Shown here in pieces: positions 57,206 to 64,000 of a stretch of 64,000 nt of DNA. The number at the start of each line of letters is the position of its first letter. Positions within the stretch are counted from its first letter, which is position 1. The stretch comes from Francisella orientalis FNO12 (GTDB lineage: Bacteria > Pseudomonadota > Gammaproteobacteria > Francisellales > Francisellaceae). The notes below the pieces were generated by a model. That model was not told the origin of the DNA, did not search any database, and saw nothing but the letters and a program-made list of their open reading frames with translations. The stretch is taken from positions 124,001 to 188,000 of the forward strand of contig NZ_CP011921.2 in the NCBI RefSeq assembly GCF_001042525.2, in the 5' to 3' direction. Position numbers and translations under genes: made by a program.

Positions 57206-59965
57206 ATGACTCAAGAGATGAATAAAAACTATAATCCAAAAGAAATCGAACAGTCTAATTATCAAAATTGGGAAGCTTCAGGTAAGTTTGCATGTGGTAA
57301 CTCAAATTCAAAAGATACTTATACAATCATGCTACCACCACCGAATGTAACAGGTACTTTGCATATGGGACATGGTTTCCAGATGTCATTGATGGATATT
57401 TTGATCCGTTATAATCGTATGTCTGGCAAAGATACGCTTTGGCAACCTGGTACTGATCATGCGGGTATTGCTACACAAATGGTTGTAGAGAGACAGTTAA
57501 ATGCTCAAGGTATCTCAAGACATGATTTAGGACGTGAGAATTTCGTAAGCAAGGTTTGGGAATGGAAAGAGCTATCAGGAGGCATTATTACATCACAGAT
57601 GCGTAGAATAGGAGCTTCTCCAGATTGGAATCGTGAGAGATTTACAATGGATGATGGCTTATCTGATGCAGTTAAGAAGTGCTTTATCAAACTATACGAA
57701 GATGGTTTAGCATATCGCGGTGAGAGGTTAGTAAACTGGGATCCTAAACTAAAGACAGCTGTTTCAGATCTTGAGGTTGCTCAAGTAGATAAGCAAAGTT
57801 CTCTTTGGCATTTCGTATATCAGGTAGCTGATAGTGATGAGAAGATTATAATTGCAACAACTCGTCCTGAGACAATGCTTGGTGATATGGCGGTCGCAGT
57901 GCATCCAGAAGATGAAAGATACACTCACTTAGTTGGTAAGATGATAAATCTACCACTTACAGATAGACAAATTCCAATTATCGCTGATGATTATGTTGAG
58001 AAAGATTTTGGTACAGGATGTGTAAAGATCACTCCTGCTCATGACTTTAATGATTATGAAATGGGTAAAAGACATGATTTGCCAATGCTAAATATTTTAA
58101 CTGATGATGCGACATTAAATACAAATGTGCCATCAAAATATCAAGGCTTAGACAGATTTGAAGCACGTAAGCAAATAGTCGCTGATATGGATGAACTAGG
58201 TCTTTTAGATAAGATAGAACCACATGCGCTAAAAGTGCCAACTGGAGATAGAACTAGAGAAATTCTTGAGCCATATCTAACTAAACAATGGTTTGTTAAA
58301 GCTGATGTGCTTGCAAAACCAGCGATTGAAGCGGTTGAAAAGGGCAATGTAAGGTTTGTTCCGGATAATTGGAAAAATACTTATTTTGCGTGGATAAGAG
58401 ATATTCAAGACTGGTGTGTATCTCGTCAGTTATGGTGGGGTCATAGAATCCCAGCTTGGTATGATGAAGCAGGTAATGCTTATGTCGGCGAAGATGAAGC
58501 AGATGTTAGAGCTAAATATAATTTGGCTAATGATATCGCTATCAAACAAGACGAAGATGTATTTGATACTTGGTTCTCATCTGCATTGTGGCCATTTAGT
58601 ACACTAGGTTGGCCTGAGAAAACTCCTGAGTTAGCAAAATACTATCCAACAAGCGTACTTGTAACTGGTTTTGATATTATCTTCTTCTGGGTAGCTAGAA
58701 TGATGATGTTTGGTATGTACTTTATGAATGATGTGCCATTTAGAGATATTTATATCACTGGTCTTATCCGCGATAGCGAAGGTCAAAAAATGTCTAAATC
58801 TAAAGGCAATGTTTTAGATCCTGTAGATTTGATAGATGGTATATCATTAGATGAGCTTCTGAAAAAGAGAACTACTGGTCTAATGCAACCACAGATGAAA
58901 GCTAAAATTGAGAAAGCGACTAAAAAAGAATTTCCTGAAGGTATCAGCGCGTATGGTGCTGATGCGGTGAGATTTACTTATGCGGCATTAGCTTCTACAT
59001 CGCGTGATATCAGTTTCGATACTGCTAGGGTAGAAGGCTATCGTAACTTCTGTAACAAGCTTTGGAATGCTTCAAGATTTGTGATGATGAACCTTGATGA
59101 TTATAAAGTTTGTGGTAACTATGAGTTAGGTGTGGCTGATAAGTGGATTTTGAGTGTGTTAAACACTGCTACTGCTGATGTACATAGACATCTTGTTAAC
59201 TATCGTTTTGATTTAGTAGCAAACACTATTTATGATCTTGTATGGAATAACTATTGTGACTGGTATGTTGAGTTTGCAAAAGTTGCTCTAAAAGATGATT
59301 CACTATCTGAGCAACAAAAAAATGGAGTTAAATATACTCTTACTAAAGTTCTAGAGAATATCCTTGCTTTAGCACATCCTCTTATACCATTTATTACTGA
59401 GAGTATTTATCAGCAGTTAAAAGCACATTTAAATGATGCTAAAGATACAATTATGGATGTATCTTATCCTGTATCTACTCAAGCTTTAGAAGCTCCAGAA
59501 GCTGAAAAAGCTATCGTATGGCTACAAAATGTTGTTACAACTCTACGTAATATGCGTAGTGAAGTAGGTATCAAACCATCTTTAGAGATTTCTTTAATTG
59601 TTAAAGATGTCGCAGATACAGACAAAGAATATCTTGCTCAAACAGAAGGATTTATAAAGGCTCTAGCAAGAGTAAGTAATATTGAGTTTAATGATAATCC
59701 ACCAACATCTTTATCACAGATTGTCGAAGGGCTTGAGTTAAATATTCCGTTAGCAGGTTTGGTTGATATTGATGCTGAAAAAGCAAGATTGGATAAAGAG
59801 CTAGACAAGCTAAAAGGCGAAGTTGATAGAGTACAAAAGAAACTTTCTAATGAAAGATTTGTCTTAAATGCTCCAGAAGCAGTAGTTGCTGCAGAGCAAG
59901 AAAAGTTAGCTAAGTATCAAGAGTTATATGCTAAAACTTTAGAGAAGAAAGAGTTTTTAGGATAA
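57206..59965 (+). CDS. valS: Valyl-tRNA synthetase
   Basis: 919 residues, class I. The signature PPPNVTGTLHMGHGF (HIGH) is near residue 44, KMSKSKGN (KMSKS) near 532, and the CP1 editing domain lies between them (TTRPETMLGD). The C-terminal ~65 residues form the long coiled coil typical of ValRS. It charges tRNA-Val and clears Thr-tRNA-Val. It is intact and followed by the shattered gene at 59994. Confidence 0.97.
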   Translation: MTQEMNKNYNPKEIEQSNYQNWEASGKFACGNSNSKDTYTIMLPPPNVTGTLHMGHGFQMSLMDILIRYNRMSGKDTLWQPGTDHAGIATQMVVERQLNAQGISRHDLGRENFVSKVWEWKELSGGIITSQMRRIGASPDWNRERFTMDDGLSDAVKKCFIKLYEDGLAYRGERLVNWDPKLKTAVSDLEVAQVDKQSSLWHFVYQVADSDEKIIIATTRPETMLGDMAVAVHPEDERYTHLVGKMINLPLTDRQIPIIADDYVEKDFGTGCVKITPAHDFNDYEMGKRHDLPMLNILTDDATLNTNVPSKYQGLDRFEARKQIVADMDELGLLDKIEPHALKVPTGDRTREILEPYLTKQWFVKADVLAKPAIEAVEKGNVRFVPDNWKNTYFAWIRDIQDWCVSRQLWWGHRIPAWYDEAGNAYVGEDEADVRAKYNLANDIAIKQDEDVFDTWFSSALWPFSTLGWPEKTPELAKYYPTSVLVTGFDIIFFWVARMMMFGMYFMNDVPFRDIYITGLIRDSEGQKMSKSKGNVLDPVDLIDGISLDELLKKRTTGLMQPQMKAKIEKATKKEFPEGISAYGADAVRFTYAALASTSRDISFDTARVEGYRNFCNKLWNASRFVMMNLDDYKVCGNYELGVADKWILSVLNTATADVHRHLVNYRFDLVANTIYDLVWNNYCDWYVEFAKVALKDDSLSEQQKNGVKYTLTKVLENILALAHPLIPFITESIYQQLKAHLNDAKDTIMDVSYPVSTQALEAPEAEKAIVWLQNVVTTLRNMRSEVGIKPSLEISLIVKDVADTDKEYLAQTEGFIKALARVSNIEFNDNPPTSLSQIVEGLELNIPLAGLVDIDAEKARLDKELDKLKGEVDRVQKKLSNERFVLNAPEAVVAAEQEKLAKYQELYAKTLEKKEFLG

Positions 59966-59993
59966 TTAGTATTAGTCATTTAAGGAGATTTTT

Positions 59994-61793
59994 GTGAAAT
60001 TAGAAAATGTGTTGTCAAATTTGAATCAGGTAGAGAAAAATAAGTTTATTAATGTGATTGATAATATTATCCAAGAAAATAATATATCAAAACAGTATAA
60101 TCAAATTAAACAGGCAACAAATAATGAAATAGTAGCATTATTTAAAGAGTCAAAATCTTATTTTCATAGATTTCTTCTTGAAAGACTATCCTATATAAAT
60201 CCTAGTATAAGCATACTTACAGATATTTTAAGTAGAGATGGAAACTCTGTACTATAAAGATTTAGAGAGACTACAGCAAAAGGCAAAAGAATTATCGATT
60301 ATAGAGAGAGACAGCGACAGCTTTTCTGAATATGAAGAGAAGATGCACATATATTACTCCTATCTTAGCGAGGCTTATAATAATGATATTAGAAATAACC
60401 AAGAGCCGAAAATAAATGATGATGAAAGATGTATTCTTAATGTTTTATCTAGCAAGCTTAATATAAATAATGATGATAAAGTAGTTATTGAGTATATGAT
60501 AAGACCTTGTGATAAGTAGCACTCAATTTTAGATTATTTAAATGAGTTAATAAGTTTCGGTATTATTTTTATAAAAAATAAGGAACAGACTATATATGTA
60601 GCAGATGAAACTGTTGAAATATTAAATGAGATTAAAGGGAAATCTATTTCTGATAAATATCTGATAAGGATACTCAGATCCTTAACTGATGCAGAGCTAT
60701 CAAATATACTAAAAAGTCAAAACCAAAAAATAAGAGGAATTGAGAGAACTAGCAAGATCAATAATATTGTTCATCTTGGATTGGATATTAGAAAAATACT
60801 TTCTTTATATATGTTTAATGATGATGTTACCCAGAATGAGAGAAAAGAAAGACTCAAAATATTAATTGAGGATTTAAGTATTGATACTAAGGTTATGGGA
60901 ACTACTGTAGATTCCAGAATAAATATTATAATTGATAGTCTAAAGAATATCTAAAATTGAGTCAAATATACTTAGCTCGGCTGGTTATGATGCATTTCTT
61001 GAAAAAATAAATGAATTTTTCAATAAACATAGGTCTGAAGACTCTTTTTTTAAATTTAATAAGAAAAAAATTTGAAATTGAGGATGTTGAAAAAATTGAT
61101 TCTAATAAACTAAGACAACTATCAATAACACCATATGATATTCTTTATATTGTTGATAATCATGATATAAAAGAGATTGCTAAGTATTTTAGTTTGAGTA
61201 ATAGAGGAAATATTAGAGCTAATATTATAGGTAGTTTTAATGATGTCCTGATAAGTTAATAGAGAATTATAATTTGTTGGCTAATAGAGATATTAACGCA
61301 TTAAATGCCAAAGGTTTAAGCTTAAGTGAAGCTGAAATAGGAACTAAGTTTGAAGAGGCAACTAGAAGTATACTAGAGCAACTTGGACTTAATGTTGATG
61401 AAGAGTTAAGAAAAGAAATTAATACAGTTAAAGACAAAGTTGATTTATAATATCAACAAGTGATGATGATGTGATAATTGGAGAGATGAAAACGCATAAG
61501 GGAGGTGGATATAGCAGATATTCATCAATTGCTAGACAAACAAAATCATATGTAAAGTTGTGTGAACAATATGGAAAAACGTAACACAAGTTTTAGTAAT
61601 AGCTTCTGATTTTACAGATGATTTTATTGAGCATGCTGAACTAGATCCTGATATTAATATATCACTACTTGAGGCGCAGGGGTTATATGAGATATATCAA
61701 GCATATAAAAGTAAAAAGAATCCAAAGTTTAGTATTCAATGGCTTCAGAAGGGCGGGTTACTGAGGCACTCTCTTATACTTAGGAGAATTTAA
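59994..61793 (+). pseudogene. Large protein with PD-(D/E)XK nuclease-like C-terminus, shattered
   Basis: GTG at 59994 with AAGGAGA upstream opens the first segment (87 codons). Later segments continue in other frames: from 60238, past an in-frame TAG at 60517-60519, a break near 60951, one near 61060-61080, one near 61253, one near 61448 and one near 61579, ending at 61791-61793. Joined they give about 600 residues: a helix-rich N-terminus and middle, then GTKFEEATRSILEQLGL, KDKVDLIIST and VIIGEMKTHKGG. The Asp followed by E-X-K is the core PD-(D/E)XK nuclease motif. Such proteins are common in restriction and phage-defence loci, but I do not recognise the family. At least six lesions rule out function. 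Confidence 0.7.
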
Positions 61794-61816
61794 GTAACCA
61801 GTACTTTTTATAATTT

Positions 61817-62584
61817 CTATATAGAATTTTGATTAGCATTTATATTAGCTGCTAGAGATTTTTTGATTATAGTTTTCAGAAGCTTTTTATGCTTATGATT
61901 AGGATTTTTTCTTAAGCAGTCTAACGCATATTGTTGCAATATAACCAAAGGTAGAGTTATATCATCTCTCATTTTGATAGATCTCTCTTTGACAGGATTT
62001 GCATGCAAGAAATTTTCATCCTTTTCAGTTACAGCTAACAAATACTTTTTAGCTAACTGATGCTCAACAAATAGTTGTTGCCAAAATGCACTGTATTTAG
62101 GATCTTTACTTATATGCTTTGTAATATTGAAGTTTGTTTGAGCAATACTTTGTAGGGCATTATCAAATATTCCTTTGATTATAAGAGAGCGTTTATATAT
62201 TTTTTGTAGTGCGGTTAGATTGTTGTTATCTTTTGTCACTACGGTACTTATAGCTGTTCCTAAGCCATAAAATGCCAAGATATTCTGTCTCATTTGTGTC
62301 CAAGCAGCACCGTAAGGGATAGCTCGAAGATCATCTAGTTTAAATTTATCACTAAAAAGTTCATTAAAAAACTGATTATGTATTTTGGCATTTTGGCGAA
62401 TATCCAATTTAGCAAAATGAAAGCCGAAAATTTTGACCTTTAGGATGAGATTATCTAGTTTATCAACAAACAAAGAGTTATATTCACTATCTGCGACATT
62501 TTTTACTTTGACTAAATCGTCCAAGAATGTTTGTGTGTTGGGATATTTATTAGTTTTTAGTCTTTTTCGTATTTTTGTAAGCTC
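61817..62584 (-). pseudogene. ppc: Phosphoenolpyruvate carboxylase remnant
   Basis: The C-terminal third of PEP carboxylase is recognisable: LDIRQNAKIHNQFFN, then directly LRAIPYGAAWTQMRQNILAFYGLGTA, and the terminal RDDITLPLVILQQYALDCLR. The segment normally between the first two, with much of the catalytic barrel, is missing, and the N-terminal two thirds are gone. Sequence before 62524 continues the frame to about 62584 and then stops. The enzyme makes oxaloacetate from PEP; this remnant cannot. Confidence 0.8.
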
Positions 62585-62720
62585 TTATTGAATAACTATC
62601 TTGAAACCATCAAATTTCTAGTTTAATCTCAAAACAATTTTATTTGCATTATAGATTGAGAATTTGTAAGTATGAAAAAAGCATATGTATTGCTTGACTA
62701 TATTTTGAAAAAACTTATTT

Positions 62721-62992
62721 ATGGCAATATTTTGGTTTGTTGCCGGTCTTTTTGTTGGCTATTTAGCAGTAAGCTTCGCAGCATCAGAATATGTTTATAG
62801 TGTTCTAAAGTATTATGGCTTTGTTTGGATGTCAATATATGGAGCTATTAAGATTTCGGAGTTCTTAGTATTATTTTTGCTGTATTTAATGAAAATAAAA
62901 AGTTTTTGATAATAACGATGATAGCTACCGTTGCTGTTTTATATTTTATTCAATATGCGTTGCCCCATTGTATTTTACATTGTTTAGCATAA
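62721..62992 (+). pseudogene. Small membrane protein, frameshifted
   Basis: The ATG at 62721 encodes a hydrophobic protein (FWFVAGLFVGYLAVSF; LVLFLLYLMKIKSF) that stops at TGA 62907-62909 after a T5 run. With one T more it continues as LIITMIATVAVLYFIQYA and ends at 62990-62992, 4 bp before the next start. This gives about 90 residues with three helices. It has no recognised family. One single-base lesion at a homopolymer. Confidence 0.5.
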
Positions 62993-62996
62993 AACT

Positions 62997-63689
62997 ATGT
63001 TGAATCAACTTGCTGAAAATATTTGGGTTGTAGATGGCGGAGCAGTTCCTTTTTTTGGTCTTCCGTATACTACAAGAATGACGATTATAAGACTTGAGGA
63101 TAACGATTTATTTATTCATTCACCAGTTAAGGCTGATTCTGAGTTAATCTCACAGGTATCTGAGATTGGTAATGTAAAATTTTTAATATCACCGAATAAA
63201 ATTCACCATTTGTTTTTGCAAGATTGGGCAAAGATTTTTCCTGATGCTAAGATATATGCATCGCCTGGGCTTAGAGACAAAAGAAAAGATATTAACTTTA
63301 CTGCTGATTTAAAAGATTCTCCAGAACCTGAGTGGCAAGATGAAATTGACCAGCTAATATTTAAAGGTAGTAGGGTAATGCAAGAGGTTGTGTTCTTTCA
63401 TAAGCTTTCTAAAGCTTTGATACTTATAGATCTTATAGAGAATTTTGATGAGAACTACTTTACAGGATTTAAGGGTTTGATAGTAAAGTTATCAGGTATA
63501 GTCGCCCCAAATGGTAAAACTCTTATAGATTGGAGAATGTCTTTCTTTTTCGGTAAGAAGCAGGCTCGAGAGTGTTTTGAGAGAATCTTAGCTTGACGAC
63601 CTGAGAGAATAATTGTCGCTCATGGTAAAAATATTGAAATAAATGCTGTAGACTTTCTTAAAAAGTCATTTAAATGGTTAGGGAAGTAA
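62997..63689 (+). pseudogene. DUF4336 protein with in-frame stop
   Basis: The frame from 62997 encodes NIWVVDGGAVPFFGLPYTTRMTI, SPVKADSELISQV, FLISPNKIHHLFLQDW and later WRMSFFFGKKQ, typical of DUF4336, a metallo-beta-lactamase-like family. A TGA at 63594-63596 interrupts at codon 200, but the same frame continues RPERIIVAHGKNI to TAA 63687-63689 (230 codons). The TGA probably replaces TGG (Trp). The truncated form lacks the last strand, so it is probably dead. Function of the family is unknown. Confidence 0.75.
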
Positions 63690-63693
63690 ATTA

Positions 63694-64000
63694 ATGATTT
63701 ATGCAGCAGCATTTGTAGCTATCAAAGATAATAAAATTCTTTTGACTAAGACTCGCGATAATACTATTTGGTATCAAGCAGGTGGTAAAATCGAGCAAGA
63801 TGAAACACCTATCCAAACGATTGTAAGAGAGCTAAAAGAAGAGTTAAGTCTAGAGCTAACAACAGATGATATGCGCTATTTGGGTAATATAACTACAGAT
63901 AATCATGATAGAACCACAATAGTTTCTTTAGAGTGTTTTACAGCTGATATTAATCAAGAGATTAGACCATGTGCTGAGATCTCAGCAATCAAGTGGTTTG
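63694..64000 (+). CDS. Nudix hydrolase (partial, runs off the window)
   Basis: The ATG at 63694 opens a frame to the window end (102 codons). The Nudix box is GKIEQDETPIQTIVRELKEE followed by LSL, with the usual G replaced by S in the last part. Nudix enzymes hydrolyse nucleoside-diphosphate derivatives such as oxidised nucleotides or ADP-ribose. The start is 4 bp after the DUF4336 frame. The C-terminus is not in the window, so the substrate class cannot be judged. Confidence 0.85.
   Translation, partial: MIYAAAFVAIKDNKILLTKTRDNTIWYQAGGKIEQDETPIQTIVRELKEELSLELTTDDMRYLGNITTDNHDRTTIVSLECFTADINQEIRPCAEISAIKWF

Overview
The window looks like a Francisella chromosome: AT-rich DNA (roughly one third G+C by eye), a RipA-like membrane protein, a MoxR/Bat aerotolerance-type operon ending in a pyrrolidone-carboxylate peptidase gene, a second-copy lpxD beside cydAB, and several small Francisella-type lipoproteins. 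Housekeeping genes are intact, but about a dozen accessory genes are broken by frameshifts, stops or internal deletions, and no insertion sequence, tRNA, rRNA or CRISPR is visible. This is the picture of a host-restricted Francisella (a tularensis-group strain or a tick-associated relative). The species cannot be fixed from the sequence alone.

Layout. 1-4.9 kb: a decayed pair (GNAT acetyltransferase plus RimK-like ATP-grasp ligase), a shattered comEC and an intact acyltransferase. 5-8.1 kb: ripA, tsaC, rpsA. 8.2-13.9 kb: tadA, then the end of the division/wall cluster ddlB-ftsQ-ftsA-ftsZ-lpxC. 14-17.3 kb: a broken secreted acid phosphatase, dnaX with a hexanucleotide repeat and an A10 run, and a broken HEPN/AbiU2-like gene. 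17.4-25.1 kb: prfB (programmed frameshift), lysS, a YqhA protein, glutaminase, a eukaryote-type glutamine synthetase and holA. 25.2-36.8 kb: lipocalin, amino-acid transporter, purH/purA/hpt, a 33-residue lipoprotein, dienelactone hydrolase, znuBCA, an MFS transporter, a SlyB-like lipoprotein and wrbA. 36.8-44.7 kb: yihY, pnuC, priA, a PheC-like periplasmic protein and cydA-cydB-cydX. 45-48.1 kb: broken lpxD, radical SAM protein, pdxY and a lipoprotein. 48.3-56.5 kb: moxR-DUF58-DUF4381-batA-batB-batC-batD followed by broken pcp, a broken transporter-suffix protein with a 35-residue partner, and a broken secreted protein. 56.6-60 kb: holC-valS. 60-64 kb: a shattered gene with a PD-(D/E)XK nuclease motif, a ppc remnant, two damaged small genes and the start of a Nudix hydrolase.

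How the genes work together. Intact modules cover translation (rpsA, prfB, lysS, valS, tsaC, tadA), division and envelope (ddlB, ftsQAZ, lpxC), replication (dnaX, holA, holC, priA), purine synthesis and salvage, zinc uptake, cytochrome bd respiration and the MoxR/Bat stress locus. What has been lost is DNA uptake (comEC), one LpxD, a predicted amide-ligase/acetyltransferase pathway, two defence-like genes, PEP carboxylase and several secreted or peptidase functions.

Most notable for follow-up: (1) the A10 run in dnaX, where slippage in either direction gives an immediate stop and a gamma-length product; (2) the decayed PD-(D/E)XK gene at 60-61.8 kb and the HEPN remnant at 16.6-17.3 kb; (3) the RimK/GNAT pair; (4) adjacent glutaminase and type-II glutamine synthetase of eukaryote-like architecture; (5) a perfect 18-bp palindrome between purH and purA; (6) small genes easily missed (cydX, a 33-aa lipoprotein, a 35-aa membrane protein).
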